Below, one piece after another: positions 54,552 through 63,899 of a DNA stretch of 64,000 nucleotides. Origin of the DNA: DATNPH01 sp036703315 (GTDB lineage Bacteria > Cyanobacteriota > Cyanobacteriia > Cyanobacteriales > Coleofasciculaceae); the NCBI GenBank assembly GCA_036703315.1, contig DATNPH010000148.1, positions 30,002 to 94,001 of the forward strand, in the 5' to 3' direction. Positions within the stretch are counted from its first letter, which is position 1, and the number at the start of each line of letters is the position of its first letter. A model generated the notes under the pieces. The model saw nothing but the letters and a program-made list of their open reading frames with translations. It did not search any database and was not told where the DNA came from. The position numbers and the translations under genes are program-made.

Positions 54552-55394
54552 TCAATTGATTGTGGATTTATCTGCCATATAACGCTCAAACTCTACTGGG
54601 TCATGGGCACAGAAGATACATACTTCTCCAGCGTGCTCATGCATGAGCTGGCGTAGCAGCTGCTGGTTTAATCGGCGTGCCGAGTCATCAACTGCACCAA
54701 TTCGCTGAACCAACGATAGACCAATTGGGCAATGCGGTTGCCTCAAGTTCATTTCACCTCGGAAGTAATACGCATCGCCTGCATGCAGCAGCCAGCTCCC
54801 TTGAGTATAAACGGCTACCCCTGTATGCCCATGTGTATGCCCCGCAAGCGGTACCAGCAGAATTTCAGGAGGAAGACCCTCTAGCTGTCTGACACACTCA
54901 AAGCCTTTCCATTGCTCTCCTTGAGGAGCGTAACGTACCCAATGTGGATCGTGTTCCCATTGCTTTTGATGATATCGATAGCGATCAATAAACGTAGTGG
55001 GCTTCGTTGCCGCTGCCCACTCGGCATCAAGTAGGTGAACCTTGGCTAGTGGAAAGTCTGACAAACCGCCTGCATGATCCAGATCTAAGTGGGTGACAAT
55101 GATATGTCGAACATCATTGGCTGAAAAACCAAGGCGTTCAATCTGGCATACAGCTGTCTCGTCTGGGTCAAGACGCGGTTGAGCAAGCAGCATAAACCCT
55201 CTACCGAGACGCTCTTCTTTTTGTTCGACATCCCGCAGCCCTAGTCCTGTATCCACCAAGACAAGACCTGAATTGGTTTCAATGAGGAGGCAGTGGCAGA
55301 CAAGGGGCACTCGTCTTGTTAGCGATCCTTCTCCACTAACAAAACGCCCTCCCACAACGCATTGAGTTGCACAGTTGAGATGATGGATGATCAT
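54552..55394 (-). CDS. Metallo-beta-lactamase fold hydrolase (lactonase-like)
   Basis: This 280-residue protein has zinc motif VTHLDLDHAGGL (THxHxDH with Asp at the second His position, typical of lactonases), then LAGHTHGHTGVAV, LLHAGDAYY and FCAHDPVEFER. The overall layout is like AHL-lactonase/AttM-type hydrolases that open acyl-homoserine lactones. The substrate cannot be told from sequence. It is convergent with the orphan ParA 10 bp away. Confidence 0.9.
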   Translation of the reverse strand: MIIHHLNCATQCVVGGRFVSGEGSLTRRVPLVCHCLLIETNSGLVLVDTGLGLRDVEQKEERLGRGFMLLAQPRLDPDETAVCQIERLGFSANDVRHIIVTHLDLDHAGGLSDFPLAKVHLLDAEWAAATKPTTFIDRYRYHQKQWEHDPHWVRYAPQGEQWKGFECVRQLEGLPPEILLVPLAGHTHGHTGVAVYTQGSWLLHAGDAYYFRGEMNLRQPHCPIGLSLVQRIGAVDDSARRLNQQLLRQLMHEHAGEVCIFCAHDPVEFERYMADKSTIN

Positions 55395-55560
55395 GAACGC
55401 TATTTGACTACCTTGAAAGTAGGGAGTAAGGAGTGGAGAAAATAGATTTTATTGTTTTGTTGTGTACTCGCGTTCGTGGTGTCTCTTGCGGAAAAGGCTT
55501 CACTGGCGATGTAGAAGTTAGCAGTGAGCCACGCTCTAATTACTCTCACCAGTTTGTGTC

Positions 55561-55803
55561 ATGGCTTCTGGCATCTATGCGATCGCGCACATCGGTCACC
55601 TCAAGCTCTACGTCTGTGATACCAGCAAAATTCACAGTAACTGGCCTCTCATATTAGCGCAACTCAATAGAGGCAGCTACCCCAATGCCAAGTTGCAACA
55701 AGTGTGGAACACAGAGGGAGGCAAGCGCTATTTCACATTCCATACCCGAAAAGAGCTGGAATGCGATCGTGAGATTGTAGGACTAGAGAAACTTGTTCAA
55801 TAA
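55561..55803 (+). CDS. Small degenerate GIY-YIG-like protein
   Basis: This 80-residue protein begins MASGIYAIAHIGHLKLYVCDTSKIHSNW, the pattern of a GIY-YIG nuclease start (GIY at 4-6 and LYV-x, here YVC in place of YIG). It continues ILAQLNRGSYPNAKLQQVWNTEGGKRYFTF, like small phage and homing nucleases. The catalytic Arg position appears to be Asn (SNW), so activity is doubtful. It is a single gene; its role is unknown. Confidence 0.6.
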   Translation: MASGIYAIAHIGHLKLYVCDTSKIHSNWPLILAQLNRGSYPNAKLQQVWNTEGGKRYFTFHTRKELECDREIVGLEKLVQ

Positions 55804-55911
55804 GCTGAAGCGATCGTACATGGCTCATACAATCAATGGCGCAACCTTTCTTAGTACATCTCATTTGTATGTATGTACTAAAGACGTTTGAGCTAATTTT
55901 CAACAAAGCCT

Positions 55912-57870
55912 CTAATTAATTGTGCCAGTTAGAGGTGAACTGGCGCTGGCATAGCTTTTAAGCGGCATTCTACCAGCCAGATAGGCAAGCCGTCCTGCCT
56001 CAGCTGCCATGCCCATGGCTCTACCCATCCCTACTGGATTTTGTGCCAACGCGATCGCGCTATTTATTAACAAAGCATCCGCTCCCAACTCCATCGCATA
56101 AGCCGCCTCGCTGGGGGTACCAATCCCCGCATCCACAACCACCGGCACTCCTGCCTCCTCAATAATGATTTGGATATTCGCGGCATTCTTGATACCCTGT
56201 CCGGAACCAATCGGTGACCCTAAAGGCATCACCGTCACACACCCAACTTCTTCCAGACGTTTGGCTAACAGAGGGTCAGCATTAATGTAAGGCAAGACGG
56301 CAAAGCCTTCTTTCACCAACTGCTCAGCGGCTTCCAGAGTCCCTATCGGGTCAGGTAGCAAATACTTCGGGTCAGGAATCACTTCCAATTTGACAAAATT
56401 ATTGTCTTCTTGCCCCAATAGCTTCGCCATTTCTCGACCCAAGCGCGCTACCCGGACGGCTTCCTCAGCTGTTTTACAGCCAGCCGTGTTCGGTAGCATC
56501 CACAGTTTCGTCCAATCCAGTGCCTCTGCTAGTCCTTCATGTCCTGGTGCTTTGGTTTGAACCCGACGCACGGCAACAGTAACAATCTCACTACCACTTG
56601 CTGCAATACTCTGTTGCATTTGCTCCAGAGTACGATACTTGCCTGTACCAGTCATCAAGCGAGAGCTAAAAGGTCTACCAGCAATGGTTAGTGTATCCGT
56701 TGGGAGTTGTTCTACAGGAGTTGAGGCTTGAGGTACAAGCCGTGAGGATGTACTTGAAACACTGATCATTGGATTAGTCTTTGCTGGAGAAGATGTTGTG
56801 TAGAATCGGTCGTAGCGAAAATGAGCCAGCAGTGGATCAGACTTTTGCTCACTAATCAAGTCAGCCACCAACAGTGCTGTCACGGGTGCCAGGAGAATGC
56901 CATTACGGTAGTGACCGATAGCCAGAGTAAGATTTTCGCAAGGACTGCTGCCGAGAATTGGTAATTCATCTGGAGTTGCTGGTCGAAATCCCCACCAACA
57001 CTCTTGAATCGCCCAGTCTCGCAATTCTGGATATAGCCGAATCGCTTGAGCTAACAATGTATGAATTCCGGCTGGGGTGTTGTGGGGTGTCCAGCCGACA
57101 TCTTCAACAGTCGCACCAATTAGAATTTTTCCATCTCGACGGGGCACTAGGTAAATATCAGAACCGTACAGTACCCGCTGTAGAGGCAAGGATTTACGCT
57201 GAGCTTCTGGCACTTGCACGGACAACATTTGACCTTTTTTCGGACGTACTGCCATCGGCAACAGCTCGTTAGACCAGGCACCTGTTGCAAGAACGTAATG
57301 GTTGGCTTGAAATTCGCCTACAGAGGTTCGAACCTCACGGACGGCTCGATTTTGCTGCTCAATTGCCTCAACTTCAACCCCGTCCCGGATGTCTACACCC
57401 AATTCCTGAGCCGCCAGCCGCAGTGCCTGAGCCAGTGCCCGATTATCAACCTGAGCCTCTTCTGGATACCACCACCCACCAACGACATCTGAACCCAGGC
57501 CCGCTTGATATAAATTGATCGCATCTCGGTCTAGCCACTGAGCAACCTGTTGCCTGTCGCTCCTCGCCTCTTCATAGACAGGTGCCAAAATACCGCAAGG
57601 CCAGTAGCCAGTAGCAACACCAGTCAGCCGTTCAAGCTTGGCGCACCATTCGGAATACAATAAGCGCGATCGCAAGCACAAATCCAACATTGGACTAGGA
57701 GGTATTGTTTCTGCCTGAGGAGCTAACATCCCTGCCGCGGCTACGGTTGAGGCTTGATTAAAGTCACGACTTACAAGAATTACGCTTGCGCCGCGTAACT
57801 TCAGTTCAACGGCGATCGCTAAACCGATGACGCCGCCACCGATGATCAAAATATCACTTGCTGTGTTCAT
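55912..57870 (-). CDS. thiO: Fused glycine oxidase ThiO and thiazole synthase ThiG
   Basis: This 652-residue bifunctional thiamin-pathway protein has an FAD-dependent amine oxidase half (residues 1-~355: [53 protein letters not shown]), which makes iminoacetate. A linker (~355-390) joins a ThiG TIM barrel (~390-650): [47 protein letters not shown], and [24 protein letters not shown]. ThiG builds the thiazole ring with ThiS and DXP. This fusion is known in cyanobacteria. It is a lone gene; thiS is not adjacent. Confidence 0.95.
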   Translation of the reverse strand: MNTASDILIIGGGVIGLAIAVELKLRGASVILVSRDFNQASTVAAAGMLAPQAETIPPSPMLDLCLRSRLLYSEWCAKLERLTGVATGYWPCGILAPVYEEARSDRQQVAQWLDRDAINLYQAGLGSDVVGGWWYPEEAQVDNRALAQALRLAAQELGVDIRDGVEVEAIEQQNRAVREVRTSVGEFQANHYVLATGAWSNELLPMAVRPKKGQMLSVQVPEAQRKSLPLQRVLYGSDIYLVPRRDGKILIGATVEDVGWTPHNTPAGIHTLLAQAIRLYPELRDWAIQECWWGFRPATPDELPILGSSPCENLTLAIGHYRNGILLAPVTALLVADLISEQKSDPLLAHFRYDRFYTTSSPAKTNPMISVSSTSSRLVPQASTPVEQLPTDTLTIAGRPFSSRLMTGTGKYRTLEQMQQSIAASGSEIVTVAVRRVQTKAPGHEGLAEALDWTKLWMLPNTAGCKTAEEAVRVARLGREMAKLLGQEDNNFVKLEVIPDPKYLLPDPIGTLEAAEQLVKEGFAVLPYINADPLLAKRLEEVGCVTVMPLGSPIGSGQGIKNAANIQIIIEEAGVPVVVDAGIGTPSEAAYAMELGADALLINSAIALAQNPVGMGRAMGMAAEAGRLAYLAGRMPLKSYASASSPLTGTIN

Positions 57871-57999
57871 TAAAAAAAATCAAGACGCGCCCCGACACGT
57901 CTGTACCACAAAACCTTCTGACTTCTCGATTCTTAGGTTTTCTACAGTCCTACCTTAAATGGTAGCCTGAAAAACTCTACAGTAATTTAAAAGTATGCC

Positions 58000-58296
58000 C
58001 TACCACATGGCGGCTGGAGGTGCTCCGCCTGAGGTGGTTGACGGCTGAGCGTTCGAAGCCTCGGGATCTATGTCGTCAGCTGGCTGTGGGTTTGCCGGAT
58101 TGTTGTTTTGAGTCGTAGTACCTGGCTGATTATTATTTAGAGGCTGTGCTCGTCGGCCTGATTGATCTTGTGAAAGTAGACTAGAATTTCCTCCCCTGCC
58201 AGATCCCCCTAGGAAGGGAAAGCGCCAACCTATTGCTGCTCCGATAAGGGCAGCAACTGCAACTACCGTGATAATTAATCCAATAAATCTGTTCAT
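58000..58296 (-). CDS. Small membrane-anchored hypothetical protein
   Basis: This 98-residue protein has a hydrophobic N-terminus (NRFIGLIITVVAVAALIGAAIGW) and a long Asn/Gln/Pro/Ser-rich disordered tail ending TTSGGAPPAAMW. The single span suggests a membrane or lumen-anchored protein. The family is not recognised. It is a single gene upstream of ThiO-ThiG on the same strand, 130 bp away. Confidence 0.65.
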   Translation of the reverse strand: MNRFIGLIITVVAVAALIGAAIGWRFPFLGGSGRGGNSSLLSQDQSGRRAQPLNNNQPGTTTQNNNPANPQPADDIDPEASNAQPSTTSGGAPPAAMW

Positions 58297-58496
58297 AGCT
58301 ATAATCCAAAAAGTCTGCTTCTACCTAAGTCAAACACTAGATTTTACCTCTGTCTTTAGGAAAAATAATTAAAACCATATTTATTATTCTTTTTCCTTGC
58401 TTCGAGCAGGGATGTGAACCGAGTCTCTAACTATAAGGCTTTATTCCACATTATCAGGGTCAGTTCACTATAGTTATTTGAGCCGAACCCTTCGAT

Positions 58497-58934
58497 TCAA
58501 TGTAAATATTTCTGTACGACTTCCCAGCCGGTCAGCGAAACCCAAGCCAATCCCACAAATAGCACAATGTTTGTACCTACATGAACAGCACGCGCCCAGG
58601 AACCCATCAAACTTATTTGTGTAGCGCTGCCAGCTGAAAGCAACACCAGCGCAACAACAGATAATCCAGCAATTAAATGTCCAGAATGGCCCAAAGTGCT
58701 GTATTGGCCTAAAGTGCCTACGATACCGATAGCAAGTAAAAGCAATACTAGACCCACCATGACCCAGCCAAGGCTGTAGTGCAAAGGTCGCAACCAATAG
58801 GGTTGTGGGTGACCCGAGTGGCGTTTAGAAAACATAATGCTGCCGCTAATGCCCAACAGAAAGTATGCCAATAGCGATAACCCCATTGACCAAGCAGCTA
58901 TCTTCCATAGCCAGAGAAAAGAAGGTAGATCCAC
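58497..58934 (-). CDS. DUF4079 family membrane protein
   Basis: This protein of about 145 residues starts with GTG and has four membrane helices (LWLWKIAAWSMGLSLLAYFLLG; PLHYSLGWVMVGLVLLLLAIG; GHLIAGLSVVALVLLSAG; HVGTNIVLFVGLAWVSLTGW). It matches the DUF4079 pattern, a cyanobacterial and plastid family with conserved His residues on helices (RPLHYSLG, AVHVGTN) that suggest heme or metal binding. The function is unknown. Confidence 0.85.
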   Translation of the reverse strand: MDLPSFLWLWKIAAWSMGLSLLAYFLLGISGSIMFSKRHSGHPQPYWLRPLHYSLGWVMVGLVLLLLAIGIVGTLGQYSTLGHSGHLIAGLSVVALVLLSAGSATQISLMGSWARAVHVGTNIVLFVGLAWVSLTGWEVVQKYLH

Positions 58935-58995
58935 GCGTCTTTTACCACAAATCGATGTTAGAAATGGTATAACATTTTACCTCTTAGTCGTAAAA

Positions 58996-59021
58996 GGAAA
59001 AGGTTGCCGTAGCTGGCAACC
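58996..59021 (-). terminator. Rho-independent terminator of the DUF1830 gene
   Basis: On the minus strand GGTTGCC, a 6-base loop and GGCAACC form a 7-bp stem (59002-59021), followed by TTTTCCTTTT. It begins 30 bp after the DUF1830 stop. Confidence 0.75.
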
Positions 59022-59050
59022 CCTTCAGGTTCTCAATTGGTTAAGATGAA

Positions 59051-59437
59051 CTAGCCTAAAGTAGCAAGTGTTAAGGTTTCTCTGGCTTCTAGGTTTATCT
59101 TATTGAAGGTTTCCACACTTTTTTTATTATCAGTAGATTTTGCCACTGGCTCAGACAGTGCTCGGCTAGAGGAATTGCCACATTCGTCTACATATAAGCG
59201 ATCGCACGGTATGGTATCTGAGAGAATGGCGGTTGCCATCATGCCTGTGTGAATCTCCAGAAGAGCTTTTGGCAGGGCTTCAAATACCAAGCGCTGTCCC
59301 GGAAAAACAACTCGCTCAAAATACCAGTTGGGAATGTTGGTAATTCTGGCAATTTGGATCTGACTAGTGGCATTGACATAGCAACAAAGAATGCGATCTT
59401 TGTTATCAGAAGGTAGAGGATCAAGTATTTGTGCCAT
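59051..59437 (-). CDS. DUF1830 family protein
   Basis: This 128-residue protein matches the cyanobacterial DUF1830 family: ILCCYVNATSQIQIARITN, IPNWYFERVVFPGQRLVFEA, LPKALLEIHTG and ILSDTIPCDRLYVDE. The conserved Cys-Cys-Tyr start and the following strands are typical. Function unknown. The last ~40 residues are polar and probably disordered. It is terminated by a clear hairpin. Confidence 0.88.
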   Translation of the reverse strand: MAQILDPLPSDNKDRILCCYVNATSQIQIARITNIPNWYFERVVFPGQRLVFEALPKALLEIHTGMMATAILSDTIPCDRLYVDECGNSSSRALSEPVAKSTDNKKSVETFNKINLEARETLTLATLG

Positions 59438-59997
59438 GACTGATGCAGTTCTTTGCGGTAAAACTTCTTATTACCCCACCCAAGTTAGCACCTGCGATCC
59501 CCATTGGCTGTAAACCCGACTACCAATCATGCTTTCCTGGTTAGCCACTGTTCATTACTCATCGGCGTAAAACGCTTGGTTTTTGGGCTATTCGTTTTTT
59601 TGGGAGAAAATTCAGGATTTTTAAGTAAGAATGCTTAAATTAACTGGCTTATTTTAGCCCACCGCTCTTCTGGCTTACGCTTTATGCTATCGAAGCCTTC
59701 AAAAAAAAATATCACACAGTTGAGGGAAGTAGGCAATCTTGTTAAAGTTAAGTTATGTGAATCATATTTTCAGAATTGGTGTCAGCAAGCCCAGAGTTAA
59801 AATCTTGAACCTATCAAGGCAGTATCACGCTATACAAGGTAGAGGAGGGGTAGAATCGTCTAACTCTGAAATTAGGGGTGGGATAAACAGCGTCAAAGCC
59901 ACCTCTAGAGGCAACTGTGCCAGGTAAGGTAATCCTTAGTTTTGGTTTCTGAGGAACAGACGTATAAAAAATAATTTTTTTAATGTGAACTTAAACA
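59438..59997. other. Intergenic region before the radical SAM gene
   Basis: This 560-bp stretch between divergent genes has no supported coding sequence; a 62-codon frame at 59739 has no recognisable product. It should contain promoters for DUF1830 and the radical SAM gene. AT-rich near 59930-59990. Confidence 0.55.
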
Positions 59998-61575
59998 ATG
60001 CAACAGAAAATCCTCTACGTTCGCCTTCCCTGCAATCCGATCTTTCCACTCGGGGTTGTCTACCTAGCTGACCACGTTCACAAACTGTTTCCAGAGGTTG
60101 AGCAACGCATTTTTGACTTGGGAACCGTGCCTCCCCTGGATTTTGCACGTGCCCTTGATGCTTGTGTGGACGAGTTTCAACCGACGCTGCTGATATTTTC
60201 CTGGCGCGACATCCAAATTTATGCCCCAGTTGGGGGGAGAGGTGGCAACCCACTACAAAACGCCTTCGAGTTCTTCTATGCTTGGAATCCCTTGTTGAAG
60301 GTGCGCGGTGCTTTTGGGCTGCTGCGTCTAGCCACTTCCTACTATGCAGAACTCTGGCGCAATCGGGGGTTAATTGCCAGAGGGCTTAAACACGCTCAAA
60401 AATATAATCCAGACGTTCGCGCAATAGTGGGCGGTGGGGCTGTGAGCGTATTCTACGAGCAGTTAGGGAAAGAGTTGCCAGCCGGAACCATAATTTCCGT
60501 TGGTGAAGGGGAAGCGTTACTCGAAAAATTTCTTCGAGGTCAAGAGTTTCGGGATGAACGGTGTTATGTGGTGGGTGAAACAAAGCCACGCGATCGCATG
60601 ATTCATGAGTGGCCTACTCCCCTTGAAAAAAGTGCTTGTAACTACGACTATATCCAAAGCATCTGGTCTGAGTTTCAATACTACCTACAAGACCAAGATT
60701 TCTATATCGGCGTCCAAACCAAGCGCGGTTGCCCACACAACTGCTGCTACTGCATCTATACAGTAGTCGAAGGCAAACAGGTACGAATTAACCCGGCAGA
60801 TGAAGTGGTTGCCGAGATGCGTCAACTCTATGACCGAGGCATCCGTAACTTCTGGTTCACCGATGCTCAGTTCATCCCGGCGCGTAAGTTCATCGACGAT
60901 GCCATTGAGTTGTTGCAGAAAATTGTTGAATCTGGCATGACGGACATTCACTGGGCAGCCTACATCCGGGCAGATAATCTGACGCCTGAATTATGCGACC
61001 TGATGGTGAAAACTGGAATGAATTACTTTGAAATCGGCATTACCAGTGGTTCACAGGAACTCGTGCGGAAGATGCGGATGGGTTATAACCTACGCACTGT
61101 TTTGGAAAACTGTCGCGATTTGAAGGCGGCTGGCTTTAACGACCTAGTTTCAGTGAATTACTCGTTTAATGTAATAGACGAGCGACCAGAAACGATTCGC
61201 CAAACAATCGCCTATCACAGAGAGTTAGAGCGCATTTTTGGTGCAGATAAAGTTGAACCCGCCATCTTCTTTATCGGACTGCAACCCCACACTCACTTGG
61301 AACAGTATGCTTTTGAAAACAACATCCTCAAGCGCGACTATGACCCGATGAACCTGAAGCCTTGGACGGTGAAGAAACTGATGTGGAATCCAGAACCTCT
61401 GGGTTCCTTCTTTGGTGAAGTGTGTCTCCAAGCTTGGCGGCAAAATCCAAATGACTTCGGTCGTGAAGTCATGAAGATTCTTGAAGAGAGACTGGGTTGT
61501 GCCGAGTTAGAGGAAGCACTAAGTGCCCCCATAGAAGTCCCCAAGAAAAAACAACTAGTCACGGCTAATCCTTAA
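59998..61575 (+). CDS. Radical SAM protein with B12-binding-like N-terminus
   Basis: This 525-residue protein has an N-terminal B12-binding-like (Rossmann) region (~1-170: LYVRLPCNPIFPLGVVYLADHV, LLIFSWRDIQIYAP) that lacks a clear DxHxxG. A radical SAM barrel (~230-450) follows with the 4Fe-4S motif TKRGCPHNCCYCIYTVVEGK and GIRNFWFTDAQFIP, NYFEIGITSGSQELVRKMRMG. It resembles the cyanobacterial radical SAM proteins annotated as photosystem II high-light acclimation proteins. The reaction is unknown. It is probably cotranscribed with the DICT-domain gene 75 bp downstream. Confidence 0.85.
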   Translation: MQQKILYVRLPCNPIFPLGVVYLADHVHKLFPEVEQRIFDLGTVPPLDFARALDACVDEFQPTLLIFSWRDIQIYAPVGGRGGNPLQNAFEFFYAWNPLLKVRGAFGLLRLATSYYAELWRNRGLIARGLKHAQKYNPDVRAIVGGGAVSVFYEQLGKELPAGTIISVGEGEALLEKFLRGQEFRDERCYVVGETKPRDRMIHEWPTPLEKSACNYDYIQSIWSEFQYYLQDQDFYIGVQTKRGCPHNCCYCIYTVVEGKQVRINPADEVVAEMRQLYDRGIRNFWFTDAQFIPARKFIDDAIELLQKIVESGMTDIHWAAYIRADNLTPELCDLMVKTGMNYFEIGITSGSQELVRKMRMGYNLRTVLENCRDLKAAGFNDLVSVNYSFNVIDERPETIRQTIAYHRELERIFGADKVEPAIFFIGLQPHTHLEQYAFENNILKRDYDPMNLKPWTVKKLMWNPEPLGSFFGEVCLQAWRQNPNDFGREVMKILEERLGCAELEEALSAPIEVPKKKQLVTANP

Positions 61576-61591
61576 TTGCCTTTTTATTAAA

Positions 61592-61640
61592 ATTAGCCAT
61601 TAGCCCTTCGGGTTCGCCATTAACCATTAGCCATTAGCCA
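61592..61640. repeat. Short tandem heptamer-like repeats (TTAGCCA/CATTAGC)
   Basis: AATTAGCCATTAGCC, CTTCGGGTTCG and then CCATTAACCATTAGCCATTA with GCCATACC contain several head-to-tail copies of CATTAGC. Such heptamer repeats are common in cyanobacterial intergenic DNA. They end about 10 bp before the start of the DICT gene, so they occupy its ribosome-binding region. Confidence 0.65.
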
Positions 61641-61649
61641 TACCAAACC

Positions 61650-63053
61650 ATGCTGGAAGGTTCGATTTTACAAAAGCTAGAAGCAGCCCACCGTGGAGGG
61701 AAAAGACCTCTGAATTTTGGGGTGTACTATAAAAACACACTTGTTGCTTTATGCCATGCCATGGAAGACTTCATTCTGGAGTCTTCAGGTGCGCCACTGA
61801 TGATTGCAGCTTTCCAGCGAGGCAAGTGGTATCTGCAAGAAGCCGAACGCTACGGTGAAATAGCCCACAAGGCATCTAATGTAGTGATTATGGCGGCACC
61901 TGATGCTGGCTTTGCGGAACATCCGACTAGTCAACGGTCGAATGTCGCACTGGTGAATCTAGAACCCACTGACTCAGTGGCTCAAGAGTGGCACTTGATG
62001 ATTTTGTCAGATGCCTACACAGCAATGGTGTTATGTCAAGAGCTGTCAGTGTCTGATTATGGGGCAAAAGGATCGCCAGAGAATGACCTAGAGCGCAAGT
62101 TCTACGGATTCTGGACATTCGAGCCAGAATTGGTACGGGAGACAGTAGAATTAGCGATCGCCCACATTGGTCATTACGATCCAGACTTGCAACAAGCCTT
62201 AACAGCCAAAGTAGAGAAGATTACTGCCACTTTTGGCATCAAGCCACGAGACGATATGGGGTTAGTAGTGTCTCGCGTAGTGGATTATCTTGAACATAGC
62301 CACAAAGATTTGTGCCACCTTGGGGATACCGAAACTCATGCCGCACCAATCCAAGAACAGGATTTAGATGACAACCTACTTTCTAATGAGTTGCAGGCGT
62401 TTTTGCGAATGGCGCAGCTGATTGACCAAGCGGATGCGATCAATCCAATGGCAGCAGCTGAGGTGGCAACGCTGTCAGAGGCAATGGGGCAGTTGTTAGA
62501 CTTACCGGCATGGCAGCTCAAACGTTTGCGTCTAGCGGGGTTATTGCACCGTCTTGCGCCATTACAAAGCGTGGACAATGTACTGGCTCCGGTAAAAACG
62601 CCTGTCCAGCAAGAGGTAGTGAACAATCAAGAATCTCTACCGAAGGCATCAGTTTTACGGATTATGCCACGATTGCAGGCGATCGCACACATCATCACCC
62701 ACCAAACAGAATGCTGGGATGGCTCAGGAAAACCTGATGGTTTAGCGTATGATGAAATTCCTTTGGAATCCAGGATTCTTGGACTAATTGCAGAATTTCA
62801 GCAGCGCCTTACGGTTTATAAACAGGATACGTTAGTGGAAAATCCTTTGGCTCAGGTACTAACCGAGTGTCAGGCAAAAGCAGGTAAGGGGTTTGACCCA
62901 AAACTGGTAGAAGCTCTAGCTTTACTGGTGATAGGTATGCAACAGGGCATGAGCTTGCAACCAACTCAACCCAAAATTGCAGCAGGGATGTGGTTGCTTG
63001 ACTCGAACTTCAATCAAGAGGCGAAATTGGGTGCTTCTAGCAGACAAGCTTAA
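61650..63053 (+). CDS. DICT sensory domain protein with HD-GYP-like C-terminus
   Basis: This 467-residue protein starts with a DICT sensory domain (~1-150: LNFGVYYKNTLVALCHAMEDFI, APLMIAAFQRGKWYLQEAERY, WHLMILSDAYTAMVLCQEL), found in cyanobacterial signalling proteins. The C-terminal half (~255-440) resembles an HD-GYP domain: LKRLRLAGLLHRLAPLQ, HIITHQTECWDGSGKPDGLA, IPLESRILGLIAEF. The HD pair reads HR and the GYP motif reads GKP, so phosphodiesterase activity is doubtful. A signalling scaffold or c-di-GMP binding role is an inference. Confidence 0.82.
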   Translation: MLEGSILQKLEAAHRGGKRPLNFGVYYKNTLVALCHAMEDFILESSGAPLMIAAFQRGKWYLQEAERYGEIAHKASNVVIMAAPDAGFAEHPTSQRSNVALVNLEPTDSVAQEWHLMILSDAYTAMVLCQELSVSDYGAKGSPENDLERKFYGFWTFEPELVRETVELAIAHIGHYDPDLQQALTAKVEKITATFGIKPRDDMGLVVSRVVDYLEHSHKDLCHLGDTETHAAPIQEQDLDDNLLSNELQAFLRMAQLIDQADAINPMAAAEVATLSEAMGQLLDLPAWQLKRLRLAGLLHRLAPLQSVDNVLAPVKTPVQQEVVNNQESLPKASVLRIMPRLQAIAHIITHQTECWDGSGKPDGLAYDEIPLESRILGLIAEFQQRLTVYKQDTLVENPLAQVLTECQAKAGKGFDPKLVEALALLVIGMQQGMSLQPTQPKIAAGMWLLDSNFNQEAKLGASSRQA

Positions 63054-63068
63054 GTGATAAGGAATTTT

Positions 63069-63782
63069 ATGGAAATCGAGGCAATTCGGGAGGGGAAACT
63101 CAAGCAGCTACCGGGAGCAGACTTAGAAGATGAAGATCTGTCTGGCTGCCAACTGGAGCGCATTAATCTTGCTGGTGCGACTTTAGTGGGGGCAAATTTT
63201 TCTGGCTGCAATCTTAATGGTGCCCGTTTAGATGGTGCAAACCTGATCAGTGCCCGACTGGTATCAGCGAACTTACGGGCAAATTTCTTGGGAGCTAACC
63301 TGATGCAAGCTGACCTAACAGGTGCTGACTTGCGAGGCAGCAACCTCCGAGGTGCTAACTTGATGGGCGCAAAGGTCACTCAGGCGTCTTTCACTGGTGC
63401 TTTTTTGAGTGGTGCAAATCTGATGGGGGTTAACTTGCAGGGTGTTGACCTGCGGGGTGCCGACCTGCGGGGTGCCAATCTTAACGGTGCTAATCTCAAA
63501 GGCGCAGACCTCTCTCAAGCGGATTTGCAAGGGGCTAGCTTGAGTGAAACGAATCTAGAGGAGGCAGACTTGCGAGGCGCGAATCTGGCGGGCGCGAGTT
63601 TAACGAGAGCGAATCTACTGTGTGCTGAGTTAGATGGTGCTAGGTTGGAAGGTGCCAATTTAGATGAAGCCTGTCTAGTTGGTACATCCCACGCTGAAGT
63701 GAGTTCGTTGCCGCAACAGGTCAAAATTCCGTTGAAGATAGCTGAAATTGAGCTGACTTCAAAACAAGAAGAGGTCGAATAA
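63069..63782 (+). CDS. Pentapeptide repeat protein
   Basis: This 237-residue protein has about 35 pentapeptide units A(D/N)LxG (~35-215), for example ADLTGADLRGSNLRGANLMG and NGANLKGADLSQADLQGASL, which form a right-handed beta-helix. The N-terminal ~25 residues (MEIEAIREGKLKQLPGADLE) are polar. Cyanobacteria have many such proteins, and the role is mostly unknown. ATAAGGAA before the ATG at 63069 supports the start; GTG at 63054 is an alternative. It is the last gene before a terminator and may be cotranscribed with the DICT gene 15 bp upstream. Confidence 0.95.
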   Translation: MEIEAIREGKLKQLPGADLEDEDLSGCQLERINLAGATLVGANFSGCNLNGARLDGANLISARLVSANLRANFLGANLMQADLTGADLRGSNLRGANLMGAKVTQASFTGAFLSGANLMGVNLQGVDLRGADLRGANLNGANLKGADLSQADLQGASLSETNLEEADLRGANLAGASLTRANLLCAELDGARLEGANLDEACLVGTSHAEVSSLPQQVKIPLKIAEIELTSKQEEVE

Positions 63783-63867
63783 GTAGCCATCAGGCACCTC
63801 CAAATTCCCTATACTCCGGGTAGAGGCTGCCTGGCGTAGCCGTTAAGGGTGACAATCTCATAAACTA

Positions 63868-63899
63868 CCAGCCCTTACTTCGTGGAAGGGCTGGTTTTT
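63868..63899 (+). terminator. Rho-independent terminator after the pentapeptide gene
   Basis: CCAGCCCTT and AAGGGCTGG form a perfect 9-bp stem with a 9-base loop, followed by TTTTT. It lies about 86 bp after the stop of the pentapeptide gene. Confidence 0.85.

Noticed and set aside
57318..57332. GAGGTTCGAACCTCA resembling a tRNA T-loop
   Set aside because: It lies inside the ThiO coding region and no acceptor or anticodon stem can be formed around it.
59739..59927. 62-codon open frame before the radical SAM gene
   Set aside because: No similarity, no ribosome site and a TTG start; it lies in a long promoter region.
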